From: Gallionella sp.
GTDB lineage: Bacteria > Pseudomonadota > Gammaproteobacteria > Burkholderiales > Gallionellaceae
Direction: 5' to 3'
NCBI GenBank assembly: GCA_024654105.1
Contig: JANLID010000154.1
Span: 1 to 17,053 of the forward strand
Length of the DNA stretch: 17,053 nt
Position numbers and translations under genes: made by a program. The notes below the pieces were generated by a model that was given only the letters and a program-made list of their open reading frames with translations, made no database searches and was not told where the DNA came from. Numbering within the stretch: the stretch's first letter is position 1; the number at the start of each line of letters is the position of its first letter. Shown here piece by piece: positions 1 through 8,084 of this stretch.

Positions 1-138
1 CTTCATTCGGCCTATAGACAGGTCTTTCGTAGCCCCGCCGACACCCAGCGTATTTTCTGCACCCTTGCCACACCCCGAGCTGAGTGACGCAAGGAGAAAA
101 ACAATGGCGAAACCTCTGAGGTTGCTTATCGTTCTCAT
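1..138 (-). CDS. Lipoprotein, N-terminal part only (runs off left edge)
   Basis: Reading leftward from ATG at 138-136 gives 46 open codons to the window edge. The peptide begins MRTISNLRGFAIVFLLASLS and continues SGCGKG. It has a short charged start (Arg2, Arg8), a hydrophobic stretch at about residues 9-19, and a small-residue run ending in Gly22-Cys23. That is a lipoprotein signal peptide in which Cys23 would be lipidated after signal peptidase II cleavage. The residue at -3 is Ser rather than the commoner Leu, which the lipobox pattern allows. An AAGG about 11 bases upstream could serve as a ribosome binding site. The body of the protein is missing, so no family can be assigned. It is transcribed divergently from the ABC transporter genes, so it could be an envelope partner of that system, but this is inference. 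I am fairly sure of the reading frame and unsure of the role. Confidence 0.6.
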   Translation of the reverse strand, partial: MRTISNLRGFAIVFLLASLSSGCGKGAENTLGVGGATKDLSIGRMK

Positions 139-577
139 GTATTAACGACCTTTTTGCGATTTGTATAAATAAGGGCCAACATCGCTGCGGCTGCTTGAAA
201 CTCTTCGGGCTATATTCATTCTGCAGGTAATTCACCCATCGCGATTGCCAAGCCGGATACCTGTGAAGCGCGAACCGGGTTTCAACGATGACAATCCGAA
301 TATGACGAAGTTCAGCAACTTCGCAATTACTTTTTCATCTTAATGAAGAATTATATCATCCGAGCCGAATTCCGGCGGCAGCGGATTGCATATTGACCTT
401 GCCAATACCCAGTAATGCACCCATTCATCTCATCGCAAAAATGCAGTTCATCATGTATACTGCGCCGCGCTGTTTTTAAGGAGCGTCGCGCAGTATATTC
501 GAGCGTAGCAAACAGCGTTGCGAGATAAAGACCAAAATGGTTACCATACAAAATATTATTTAGTTAAAGTCCCTCCT
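139..577. other. Intergenic region between divergent lipoprotein and ABC operon
   Basis: This stretch of about 440 bases holds no supported gene. It is AT-richer than the right half of the window. It contains a perfect 7-bp hairpin (306-323, loop CAGC) followed six bases later by a run of five T, and a 42-bp imperfect palindrome (456-497) close to the ABC operon. For the leftward lipoprotein a TATACA-like -10 hexamer can be read at 167-162 on the minus strand, without a convincing -35 box. No tRNA, riboswitch or known small RNA was recognised. The start of the transferred or lower-GC segment is not marked by any att-like repeat that I can see. Confidence 0.5.
456..497. repeat. 42-bp imperfect palindrome with mirrored TATACT boxes
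   Basis: Left arm 456-471 (TATACTGCGCCGCGCT) pairs with right arm 482-497 (AGCGTCGCGCAGTATA) around a 10-base loop at 472-481. Of 16 base pairs, one is a C-C mismatch and one a G-T pair. Both ends carry TATACT reading inward, on the plus strand at 456-461 and on the minus strand at 497-492, and each resembles a -10 hexamer. It lies about 80 bases upstream of the ABC ATPase start. No T-run follows, so it does not look like a terminator. It could be an operator for a dimeric regulator, a folded 5' leader, or the remains of a small inverted-repeat element. Confidence 0.6.
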
Positions 578-1510
578 ATGATCGAAGTCGAAAATTTAAC
601 CAAGGAATACGGTGAATTCCGCGCCGTTGACAATATTAGTTTCAGTGTTGAAAAAGGCGAAATCCTGGGTTTTCTTGGCCCCAATGGGGCGGGGAAAACT
701 ACGGTGATGCGCATTTTGACCTGCTTTTTCCCTCCCACAAAAGGGAAGGTTATGGTGGCCGGCTATAATTGTTTTGAAGACTCCTTAAACGTACGCAAAA
801 GGATCGGTTACTTGCCGCAGAGAGTCCCGCTTTATGAAGATATGAAAGTCAATGACTATCTTCGTTTTGTGGCGGCCATCAAGGGAACGCCTGCCAAGGA
901 GGTCAAGCGAAAAGCCGCCAAGGTCATGGATGACTGTGGCCTCAGCGACGTTTCCAACAAGTTGATCCGCGCGATCTCCGGGGGATACAGGCAGAGAGTC
1001 GGCATTGCCCAGGCGTTGGTCAATGACCCGGAGGTTTTAATTCTTGATGAGCCTACGGTAGGGCTTGATCCAAAGCAGATCAAGGAGATCAGAAATCTGA
1101 TCAAAGAATTGGCAGGCAAGCACACCGTTATTCTCAGCACCCATATTCTCCCGGAAGTCAGCATCCTCTGTGGCAGGGTGATTATTATCAACAAGGGAAA
1201 AGTGGTGGCAGAAGACAGACCGGAGAATCTTGCCACTGAAAGCGCGCAGCGAATGTTGTTACGCATTAACGGTAATGCGCAGACGATTGGGCAGGAGCTT
1301 TCTCGTGTAGGTGGCATTAAGGGTGTTGAAAGAGAGCAAGCCTCAGGTGAGGCCAACGGATTTATTGTCGTGCTTGAAGATGAAAAACAGGGAAGACAGG
1401 GCATTCAGGCCATGATTGAAAGAAACAAATTTGAGCTTGTGGAAATGCGTCTTCTGGAGGTTAGCCTGGAAGATATCTTTATCAAATTGGTTACCAAGGA
1501 GGAGGCATGA
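578..1510 (+). CDS. ABC transporter ATP-binding protein, GldA-like
   Basis: The 310-residue ATPase would power an ABC-2 type membrane complex from the cytoplasmic face. All nucleotide-binding elements are present: Walker A GPNGAGKTT at residues 34-42, Q-loop Gln81, a degenerate signature ISGGYRQR at 133-140, Walker B VLILDEP at 153-159, D-loop GLDP at 162-165 and switch His189 in STH. The remaining 100 or so residues form the C-terminal extension usual in this subfamily. I chose ATG at 578 because MIEVENLTKEYG is the family's normal opening. A TTG at 518 would add 20 residues of no family character. Neither start has a strong ribosome binding site. Its stop overlaps the next gene as ATGA (1507-1510), which suggests translational coupling to the permease. 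The transported substrate cannot be told from sequence. The call to the GldA-type family is firm. Confidence 0.9.
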   Translation: MIEVENLTKEYGEFRAVDNISFSVEKGEILGFLGPNGAGKTTVMRILTCFFPPTKGKVMVAGYNCFEDSLNVRKRIGYLPQRVPLYEDMKVNDYLRFVAAIKGTPAKEVKRKAAKVMDDCGLSDVSNKLIRAISGGYRQRVGIAQALVNDPEVLILDEPTVGLDPKQIKEIRNLIKELAGKHTVILSTHILPEVSILCGRVIIINKGKVVAEDRPENLATESAQRMLLRINGNAQTIGQELSRVGGIKGVEREQASGEANGFIVVLEDEKQGRQGIQAMIERNKFELVEMRLLEVSLEDIFIKLVTKEEA

Positions 1511-2289
1511 ATATCAGAAATGTCAGCCTTATCCTCAATCGGGAGCTGAAATCCTATTTCAGCTCGCTTACAGTTTATATCGTGATCCTCATGTTTTTGC
1601 TGATGACGGGTTACTTTTTTTATAACCTCACCGCCACCTTTTCGATTGTCAGTTTTCAGGCCCAGTCAGATCCCATGCTGGCCAAGCAATACCAGCTCTT
1701 AAATATCAATGAGACGGTAATCAGGCCGCTGTTTGGAACGATTGGTATTATTTTGCTGATGATGACACCGTTATTGACCATGAGACTGCTGGCTGAAGAG
1801 AAAAAGACCGGCACGATCGAACTGCTGCTGACCTTCCCGGTCAACGATGTTGACGTAGTATTGGGCAAGTATCTGGCCTGCCTCGTTGTCGTGCTAACCA
1901 TGATTTTGCTGACGGCTACTTATCCTGTTCTCCTTGTTACGTTGGGTGAACCTGAAGTGGTGCCAATCTGGACGGGTTATTTGGGCATGGTTCTGCTAGG
2001 GGCGTCAGCCATCTCTCTGGGGCTTTTTACTTCGTCGTTGACTGAAAACCAGATTGTCTCTGCTTCAATGTCCTTTGCCATGTTGTTCTTTTTCTGGTTG
2101 ATAAGTTATTCCGCCCCGCTGGTATCTGCCGGGCTGGGTAGATTTCTCAGTTATCTTTCGATTAACGAGCATATAGAAAGCATGTCGAAAGGGGTCGTGG
2201 ATTCGACGGACATCATTTACTACCTTTGTTTCATCGTGCTATTCCTGTTTCTCACTCTTAGAAGTTTAGAAACGAAGAGGTGGAGATAA
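1507..2289 (+). CDS. ABC-2 type permease, GldF-like
   Basis: This 260-residue inner-membrane protein has about six hydrophobic segments, at roughly residues 22-40, 74-92, 123-146, 154-177, 185-207 and 236-253. Between the second and third is RLLAEEKKTGTIELLLTFP (residues 93-111), the conserved cytoplasmic loop of ABC-2/GldF permeases thought to contact the ATPase. The length and this loop match GldF-type permeases. It would be the channel half of the transporter and pair with the upstream ATPase, whose stop codon it overlaps by four bases. A GGAGG directly before the ATG (1501-1505) is very close to the start, consistent with coupled re-initiation. The substrate is unknown. In gliding Bacteroidetes the homologous set is GldA-GldF-GldG, but nothing here implies gliding. 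Confidence 0.85.
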   Translation: MNIRNVSLILNRELKSYFSSLTVYIVILMFLLMTGYFFYNLTATFSIVSFQAQSDPMLAKQYQLLNINETVIRPLFGTIGIILLMMTPLLTMRLLAEEKKTGTIELLLTFPVNDVDVVLGKYLACLVVVLTMILLTATYPVLLVTLGEPEVVPIWTGYLGMVLLGASAISLGLFTSSLTENQIVSASMSFAMLFFFWLISYSAPLVSAGLGRFLSYLSINEHIESMSKGVVDSTDIIYYLCFIVLFLFLTLRSLETKRWR

Positions 2290-3884
2290 TGAAAGCTAAA
2301 GGATTGTTTGCGCCATTGGGTCTGTTGTCCATTTTCTTGATGGCGGCTGGGGGAATCACCTATGCAATAACCGGCGAGATGAGCAACCTGCCATTGACGC
2401 TGCTTTGGGTAGGGCTGCTGGTACTGCTGCTGTTTTTCTATATCTATTTTCCGGAAATCAGGGAATTCATCACCAAACGTTCCACCAAGTACGCCTTTAA
2501 TACGGCGATTATGAGCATGGTGTTTCTTGTAATAATCGGGCTTATCGCGGGCATGTCAGTCAAATACAAGGTGAGAGTCGATTTGACGCGCGATAGCAGG
2601 TATACCCTCTCTGACCATACGGTCAAGATATTAAAATCCCTGAAGGAGGACGTTGAAGCCATCGCCTTCTATCGGGGTGACCAAAGGACGAGGCAGGCGA
2701 TGTCCGACCTGCTGAGTGAATATTCCTACCACTCGTCAAAATTCAGTTTTCGCTTTGTAGACCCGGACAGAGATCCGCTGGAAACGGCAAAGTATGAGGT
2801 TACGTCTTACAGAACTACTATATTGAATCATGGCGATAAGCGAGAGATTGTCGAGGGCACTGAATCTGAAAACAAACTCACCAATTCCCTGCTGAAGTTG
2901 ATCAGCAAAGATATCAAGGTCTTCTACTTTGTCACCGGACACGGCGAGAAGCGTATCGATAGCAAGGAGGAGAATGGCTATTCGTATGTCAAGGAAGCGA
3001 TCGAGAGGGAAAACCATCAGGTACGCGATTTGCTGTTAGTCAGCGCGGAAAAGGTGCCGGATGATGCTGCTGTATTGGTGGTGAGCGGCCCTGAAACGGA
3101 CTATTTGCCAGCCGAGTTGGACAAGATAACGGCATTCGTCAAAAAGGGCGGGCGAGCATTATTTATGGTTGATCCCAGCGGCGGGTTATCCAAGCTCACC
3201 AGCTACCTGGGTGAATTCGGCTTCGAGCTCACGAACGATCTCATTTTTGATAAAACGAGCCAAGCTTCCGGTGGCAATATCGCCATACCCTTTGTGGTGC
3301 AATATGACAAGAACCATCCCGTCACCCGTGAATTTGAGCAGTTTACTTATTTCCCTTTTGCTCGCTCTGTTCATATAAAAGAAGAGCCTGCCAAAGGAAG
3401 CTGGGATATTGCAAAAACCAGCGACAAGAGTTGGGCGGTGACCAGTGATCTCAAGAAGCTTACCAAGGAAGATGAAGAATTTAACGCTGACAAACACAAA
3501 CGCGGACCCATCAGCGTGGTAGCGGTCACCGCAGTGGAGGTAAACATCGGAGACAATAAGGACAATAAAGCCAAGGACATTAAAGCCGGGGAAGAGCAGG
3601 ACAGCTTGAAAACATGGGGAAAGATACTGGTCACGGGAGATTCTGACTTTGCCAGCAATAAATTCATGAAAGGGGGGAATAAAGATTTTCTCCTGAACAT
3701 GCTTAACTGGCTGGCAGAGGAACATATCCTGATATCGGTAAGGAGAAAAGAACCGGGCATGACGCCCCTTCTGCTGACCGCCGTTCAGGGGAAAACTGTT
3801 TTCTGGCTTTCCGTGGTGATTGTGCCATCACTGCTTTTAGTGACGGGACTTGGTGTAACCGCCAGAAGAAGGCGGGGCGCGTGA
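2289..3884 (+). CDS. GldG-like ABC transporter auxiliary membrane protein
   Basis: The 531-residue protein has three hydrophobic segments near its N-terminus (about 6-28, 35-54, 72-90), a large soluble middle, and one C-terminal membrane segment (about 504-523) followed by a basic ARRRRGA tail. The middle contains TGHGE at residues 216-220 inside VFYFVTGHGEKRI, a hallmark of the GldG/ABC_transp_aux family, and a later LFMVDPSGG stretch typical of the same fold. The large domain probably faces the periplasm. ATG at 2289 overlaps the permease stop by one base (TAATG) and follows an AGGTGGAG ribosome binding site. A GTG at 2280 would add only three residues. The two extra N-terminal membrane segments differ from the single one in classical GldG. 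Its biochemical role is not established, so the call names the family only. Confidence 0.85.
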   Translation: MKAKGLFAPLGLLSIFLMAAGGITYAITGEMSNLPLTLLWVGLLVLLLFFYIYFPEIREFITKRSTKYAFNTAIMSMVFLVIIGLIAGMSVKYKVRVDLTRDSRYTLSDHTVKILKSLKEDVEAIAFYRGDQRTRQAMSDLLSEYSYHSSKFSFRFVDPDRDPLETAKYEVTSYRTTILNHGDKREIVEGTESENKLTNSLLKLISKDIKVFYFVTGHGEKRIDSKEENGYSYVKEAIERENHQVRDLLLVSAEKVPDDAAVLVVSGPETDYLPAELDKITAFVKKGGRALFMVDPSGGLSKLTSYLGEFGFELTNDLIFDKTSQASGGNIAIPFVVQYDKNHPVTREFEQFTYFPFARSVHIKEEPAKGSWDIAKTSDKSWAVTSDLKKLTKEDEEFNADKHKRGPISVVAVTAVEVNIGDNKDNKAKDIKAGEEQDSLKTWGKILVTGDSDFASNKFMKGGNKDFLLNMLNWLAEEHILISVRRKEPGMTPLLLTAVQGKTVFWLSVVIVPSLLLVTGLGVTARRRRGA

Positions 3885-4843
3885 ACTTTACTAAAAAGAC
3901 ACTTTTCTGGTTTATCGTGCTGATCACACTGAGCGGTGTGTTCTTTTTCTTCGACAAGAAGGAGGAAGAGGTTAAGCAGTTAAAAGAAGAACAGCTAAAA
4001 CTGCTACCCACTGCCACGAAGGATATTTCGGAATTCTGGATAAACTACATTAAAGAAAATCGTCAGATCAAGGTGGCTCGGGAGAAGGACGGATGGCAAT
4101 TGGTGCAGCCCTTAAGCGTAAAAGGGGATACCAAGGCGATAGAAAAATTATTAACCAACGTCGTCACATCCAGAAAGGATGCGGTGCTGTTTGAAAAGGT
4201 TGAGCACGCAAAATTAGTCGAGCTGGGCTTGGGCGATCCCGAGGTTGAAATGGGCCTGAAGTCTGCCAGCGGAGAAGTTGTTATTGTTTTCGGAGAAAGA
4301 GGACCTACCAATAATGTGGCGTATGCCATGTTCAAAGGGATGCCGGAGGTTTATCGCGTACATTCCGATCTCAAGAAAGAAGTGAGCCAAGACGTCTATG
4401 CCTTGCGGGATAAGACTATTCTGGATTTCGATCCGGCCAAGATGCGGCGACTCGAAATAGTTAAAAAGGGCATGAGCAGGGTGGTTATCGTGCAGAGTGA
4501 GTCAAAATGGAATATGCTTGAACCCACGACAGGGATGGCTTCCATGGCAAAAGTGCTGGAATACCTGTATGCAATAAAAAATGGGGAAATCAAGGCCTTT
4601 GCCGATGAAAGCCCGGCTGATCTTGCCCCTTATGGCCTCTCTTCACCGATGCTGCAGTTGACCATCTATCAAGAGAAAAAAGAGAAGCCGTTTATACTTA
4701 TGATTGGTGACAAAGACCGGGCAAAGAGAGGATATTTCGCCAAGGTTAACCAAATGGAAAAAGTATTTGACGTCGAAGAAGGCCTGGTCAACACCCTCCT
4801 GTCGAGTATGGATAAACTACTGGAGGGAGATGCCGGAAAGTAG
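3881..4843 (+). CDS. DUF4340 domain protein, single-pass membrane anchored
   Basis: A 320-residue protein starts at GTG 3881, overlapping the GldG-like stop (GTGA) with an AAGAAGG ribosome binding site at 3866-3872. It has one membrane segment at about residues 7-24, then a charged, Lys/Glu-rich linker (26-40), then a long soluble domain. The recurring units of the form DGWQLVQP and KWNMLEP, plus LGLGDPEVEM and YGLSSPMLQL (an L-G-L-x-x-P-like motif occurring twice), are typical of DUF4340 proteins, which regularly follow GldG-type genes. The soluble part is therefore probably a tandem of similar subdomains in the periplasm. Function is unknown in the family. Tight linkage suggests it belongs to the same complex. 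It is the last gene of this operon. Confidence 0.85.
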   Translation: MNFTKKTLFWFIVLITLSGVFFFFDKKEEEVKQLKEEQLKLLPTATKDISEFWINYIKENRQIKVAREKDGWQLVQPLSVKGDTKAIEKLLTNVVTSRKDAVLFEKVEHAKLVELGLGDPEVEMGLKSASGEVVIVFGERGPTNNVAYAMFKGMPEVYRVHSDLKKEVSQDVYALRDKTILDFDPAKMRRLEIVKKGMSRVVIVQSESKWNMLEPTTGMASMAKVLEYLYAIKNGEIKAFADESPADLAPYGLSSPMLQLTIYQEKKEKPFILMIGDKDRAKRGYFAKVNQMEKVFDVEEGLVNTLLSSMDKLLEGDAGK

Positions 4844-4881
4844 TCCGCTGGCAGAAATGATTGCCCGTGGGGGACGATTTT

Positions 4882-4907
4882 TTGGGGAAAGCTCATGCTT
4901 TCCCCAA
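4882..4907. terminator. Hairpin between convergent operons
   Basis: A perfect 11-bp stem (TTGGGGAAAGC with GCTTTCCCCAA) encloses the loop TCAT. It lies between the DUF4340 stop (4843) and the hemY stop (4910-4912, minus strand). On the plus strand it is followed by the moderately T-rich TTCTATTTGT, so it may end the ABC operon. On the minus strand the bases after it are A-rich, so intrinsic termination of the hem operon here is less convincing. Confidence 0.6.
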
Positions 4908-4909
4908 TT

Positions 4910-6097
4910 CTATTTGTCGTCCGCCTTCATCGCTTGCTGGTAATGCTTGAACGCCTCATCGGCTTTGCCCAACTGCTCTGCAAGTTGCCCCAATGCCGTA
5001 AAGGCAGCGCGGCTGGGTGCGATGCTGACGCTGGCCTCCAGATAGTTTTGCGCTTTGCCCCAAAGTTTCTGATGCAAACACAGTTTGCCGAGCGCCAGCA
5101 ATAATCCGGCATCGTCCCGGTGCTGATTGAGCCACTTCTCGGCTTGTTCAATTTGCGCAATCATCCCGCTGGGTTGGCCGTCCTCGGGCAGGCAATTGCC
5201 ATACAGCGCCACCAGTTCGCTGTCCCATTGCGCGTTCAGGCTATCGGAGAGCAATTGCTGCGCAAGCGAGCAGCCACCATGCTGAGCCAGCGCACGCGCG
5301 GCAGCGGCAGCAATTTTGTTGCGCCGCTTGAAATCGTCAGGGATGTTCTTCAGGCAGGCGGTCAGATCATCCAGATTTTCCTGCTGACGAATCTTTTCCA
5401 GCCAGGCCTGCTGGCGTAATTGCGACGCCACCGTCACATCGATGGATTTGCGTTTCTCCAGATGATCGAGCACGTTCAATACCTCATCCCAATTCCCCGC
5501 CTGTTGTTGCGCTTTCAGCTCCAGCAACAATGCCCCGGGATGACCCTTGATCCCGCTCTCGCGCAATTCGCGCAAGGCATGCAGTGCGGCATGCGGATCG
5601 CGCTGGTCGAGCATGAATTTTGTGGCGGCCATCAAGCGCATCGTGGAATCGCCAATCGTCTTGCCTTCGCTGGCGGACAGGTAAGCGTCGCGTTTTTCGT
5701 ATTCGTGCAACTCGTGCGCGGAACGCGCCGCGATGATGGGATGCAAGGCGGAAGTGTCGCCCAGTTCCATCGCGCGCGCCGAAGCCTTTTCCGCTGCGGC
5801 ATAATGCCCTTCAAAGAAGGCGTTGAGTGCCTCATTCAGCAGCTTGCGCGCCTTGGCCTGCGCACGTTCCAGGCGGAATTTCCGCACGTATCCAGGCAGT
5901 TGCATGGTGGCAAAAATCAGGCGCAACAGCGCATGGCCAAATACAAAAACGAGCAGCAACAAAACGATGAACAACGTAAGCGACAACTCAATGCGATACG
6001 GCGGGTACACCAGCAGCACATAGGCGGGGTTATGCGCTGCAGTGGTGAGCGCAACCGCAGCAGCGAACAGCAACAGCAACCAGAGCAGGTATCTCAT
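4910..6097 (-). CDS. hemY: HemY-type membrane protein with TPR region
   Basis: The 395-residue protein matches the HemY family found at the end of proteobacterial hemCDXY operons; it is not the protoporphyrinogen oxidase called HemY in Bacillus. Two membrane segments lie at about residues 2-24 and 38-60, and the N-terminal HemY domain includes the LPGYVRKFR region. The rest is helical and alanine-rich with TPR-like repeats, clearest near the end (ALGKLCLHQKLWGKAQNYLE, then the FTALGQLAEQLGKADEAFKH unit). The TPR region is probably a protein-interaction platform at the inner membrane. The molecular role in tetrapyrrole synthesis is not settled. Its ATG overlaps the hemX stop as ATGA (6097-6094), indicating coupled translation. 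Confidence 0.88.
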   Translation of the reverse strand: MRYLLWLLLLFAAAVALTTAAHNPAYVLLVYPPYRIELSLTLFIVLLLLVFVFGHALLRLIFATMQLPGYVRKFRLERAQAKARKLLNEALNAFFEGHYAAAEKASARAMELGDTSALHPIIAARSAHELHEYEKRDAYLSASEGKTIGDSTMRLMAATKFMLDQRDPHAALHALRELRESGIKGHPGALLLELKAQQQAGNWDEVLNVLDHLEKRKSIDVTVASQLRQQAWLEKIRQQENLDDLTACLKNIPDDFKRRNKIAAAAARALAQHGGCSLAQQLLSDSLNAQWDSELVALYGNCLPEDGQPSGMIAQIEQAEKWLNQHRDDAGLLLALGKLCLHQKLWGKAQNYLEASVSIAPSRAAFTALGQLAEQLGKADEAFKHYQQAMKADDK

Positions 6098-7218
6098 CGT
6101 GCCGTCTTGCCGGCCGCACCGCGCTCTGCCGTGCTCTCCTGCGTCAGGCGGTAATTGCGTACCGCCTGCAGGCTGGAGCCGATATCCGGCAGTTCGATGC
6201 TGATGCTGGAAGTGGCAATTTTCTTCAGCCCTGACAGCATCCTTACTCCTTCATTCGACTTGATGTCGAAATAACGCGCCGTCCATTGCTGTGCGGTTTT
6301 CAGTTCCTGCCTGAAGCTATCCTCGTCGCGCGATAGCAGCGCGAGGCGCGCCGACAGCAGGCGCAGCTTGAGGTTTTCGCGCAGGAAAAATTCCTGGTTC
6401 GGAGACAACAGCGGCGCTTCCATTTTGCCGATATCTTCGATACGCACCAGTTGTTTTGCCTCATGCCAGATTTCGCGCGACAGTTTTTGCCAGGCCGGTT
6501 CATCTTTAGGCGCAGCCGCTGGCGTGGTTTCCGCATTCTTTGTGACGTGTTGCTGATAAACCAGTGGCAGTTCATCAACGGCCGCCACCAGCTTGTCGAG
6601 TTGGAAATTGAGGCCGGCGATATCTATGCCGGGCAATGCACGCAGCTTGTCCATATCCTGGTTGATGGCCTTGCGCAGGCCATTGAATACCGGCCGGTCC
6701 ATGCGCTGTAAACGGGTATCGGCGCTTTGCATGGCGATCAGCGCGGCTTTCACGTTCGCCGACAATTGCAACTGCTGTCCGGCGATCAGCAGCATTTGTT
6801 CGACCTCCGCCAGCGCGGTTTCGTCGCGGCTCACCGACAGGTCGTTATACAAAACTTCCAGCGCGGCGCGCTGATTCTGCGCTTCGGCGTAACGCGCCTC
6901 CAGCGCCATCACTTTGGTGGAAAGTTCGCGCACTTCATCCTGGCTCTGCCCCAGCAATATCTGATTGGCCTTGCTTACGCCATCCATTTCGGCAATTTTT
7001 TGCGCCAGTTGCTGCTGCATATCGTTAATGGCGCGATGACTGTCCAGCCATTGCCACAGGAAAATCACCACCAGCACCGCCAGCGTCAGTTGCGTGAGAT
7101 TCATCCTGGAAATGGCTGCCGCGAAAGGGTTCTGATGCGGCGCGGGGGGCACGACGTACGGTGGCGACTCTTCGCTCTCGACGCGGTTGGTATTTGCTGG
7201 CTGCTGCTGTTCGGTCAT
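6094..7218 (-). CDS. hemX: HemX-type membrane protein (uroporphyrinogen-III C-methyltransferase family-like)
   Basis: This 374-residue protein has a Pro/Gln-rich cytoplasmic N-terminus, one membrane segment at about residues 41-58, a heptad-like coiled-coil stretch at roughly 59-112 (MQQQLAQKIAEMDGV onward), and a helical C-terminal domain with the REIWHEAKQLVRI segment. That order is the HemX architecture. Some databases label the family uroporphyrinogen-III C-methyltransferase, but I see no methyltransferase S-adenosylmethionine motif, so that activity should not be assumed. I chose ATG 7218, which overlaps the hemD stop (ATGA, 7218-7215) and follows GGGGGAT. An upstream ATG at 7284 would add 22 residues inside hemD in another frame. 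With HemY it probably forms a membrane assembly connected to heme synthesis. Confidence 0.88.
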   Translation of the reverse strand: MTEQQQPANTNRVESEESPPYVVPPAPHQNPFAAAISRMNLTQLTLAVLVVIFLWQWLDSHRAINDMQQQLAQKIAEMDGVSKANQILLGQSQDEVRELSTKVMALEARYAEAQNQRAALEVLYNDLSVSRDETALAEVEQMLLIAGQQLQLSANVKAALIAMQSADTRLQRMDRPVFNGLRKAINQDMDKLRALPGIDIAGLNFQLDKLVAAVDELPLVYQQHVTKNAETTPAAAPKDEPAWQKLSREIWHEAKQLVRIEDIGKMEAPLLSPNQEFFLRENLKLRLLSARLALLSRDEDSFRQELKTAQQWTARYFDIKSNEGVRMLSGLKKIATSSISIELPDIGSSLQAVRNYRLTQESTAERGAAGKTAR

Positions 7219-8084
7219 ATTGGATCCCCCGGAGGGTTGGTGCCGGGACGCTGCCCTCTGTTCTCTATACTTTGTTTCGCCCATATTACCAAACCGGACA
7301 GCAGGCCGTCATCTCCTGCACCGGTTAACAATACCTGCCGCCAACCCTGTTGATGCGCCAGTTCGGCGATGCGCTTATGCGGCACGAACAGCGGCATATT
7401 ATGCAATACAGCCCGCGCATTGCCATCCAGCATCTGCCACAGATGGTCCAGCGCCTCGCTGCTCGTCGCCGTTATTGCATCCGGCGCATCATTGAGCAGT
7501 GCCGTTACATCCAGTTGCGGTTTGTTGCGCCGGTAGCAGGCGGCATATTCCACGATTGCGCCGCGCGCCTTGAGCGTATTGCCCAGCAACTCGCGCCCGC
7601 CATCGCCGCGAAAAATCAGCACACGCCATCCGGTAATATTTTGCAATTCCGGCAAGGCCAGCAAACCCTCGCTGTCGAAATTCTCAGTGGGCGCAATGAT
7701 GTTGGCGACGCCCAGTTCACGCAATGCTTTTGCGCTGCCCTGTCCGACTGTGGCGATACGCAAGGCAGGCGGCAAATCGCCCGCAGCGCGTATCGCCGCC
7801 ATCCCGTAGTGCACCGCATTCGGACTGATGAAAATGGCCAGATCGAATTGCGCGATGCGCGAAAGTTGCATGTGCAAGGCTGTCTGGTCGGCAGCAGGCG
7901 CGATTTCCAGCAGCGGAAATAACAATGCCCTGCCGCCGAAGCGCCCGATGTCTTGCGTCAACCGTGCGGCTTGCTCACGCGGGCGCGTGACGACGATCTT
8001 CAGTCCGGCCAGCGGTTGGTTAATGCACAACTCGCGCAGCGATTCGTTTGCCTCCTCTCCCGAGGATTGAAGATTGCCTTTCAC
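7215..8084 (-). CDS. hemD: Uroporphyrinogen-III synthase
   Basis: HemD closes linear hydroxymethylbilane into uroporphyrinogen III, inverting ring D. The family's opening is clear at PLAGLKIVVTRPREQAARL, followed by FDLAIFISPNAVHYG, RIATVGQGSAKAL, GWRVLIFRGDGGRELLGNTL and ITATSSEALDHLW, all diagnostic of the two-lobed synthase. I place the start at GTG 8084, giving 289 residues, because AGGAGG lies five bases upstream. The open frame continues to ATG 8222, but that stretch translates into repeat-derived sequence without family resemblance. TTG 8030 would give 271 residues, nearer the usual 250-260, but lacks a well-spaced ribosome binding site. About 24 residues before PLAG are therefore not typical of HemD. 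The gene is between hemC and hemX and overlaps hemX by four bases. Confidence 0.9.
   Translation of the reverse strand: MKGNLQSSGEEANESLRELCINQPLAGLKIVVTRPREQAARLTQDIGRFGGRALLFPLLEIAPAADQTALHMQLSRIAQFDLAIFISPNAVHYGMAAIRAAGDLPPALRIATVGQGSAKALRELGVANIIAPTENFDSEGLLALPELQNITGWRVLIFRGDGGRELLGNTLKARGAIVEYAACYRRNKPQLDVTALLNDAPDAITATSSEALDHLWQMLDGNARAVLHNMPLFVPHKRIAELAHQQGWRQVLLTGAGDDGLLSGLVIWAKQSIENRGQRPGTNPPGDPI

Noticed and set aside
104..145. 13-residue plus-strand mini-ORF with AAGGAG seven bases upstream
   Set aside because: It lies antisense to the lipoprotein leader; such a short peptide with no further support is not callable.
1..330. Open minus-strand frame of about 110 codons spanning the lipoprotein start in another phase
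   Set aside because: It lacks a good start codon and its Cys/Arg-rich peptide looks like a chance frame. The lipoprotein signal peptide in the other phase is far more convincing.
306..335. 7-bp hairpin followed by TTTTT as a terminator
   Set aside because: The T-run is separated from the stem by several bases, the stem is AT-rich, and no plus-strand gene ends upstream in the window.
518..577. TTG start adding 20 residues to the ABC ATPase
   Set aside because: The extra residues have no family resemblance, and the normal opening MIEVENL begins at ATG 578.
5420..6154. 244-codon plus-strand open frame
   Set aside because: Shadow of hemY on the opposite strand; Gln/Arg/His-rich without motifs.
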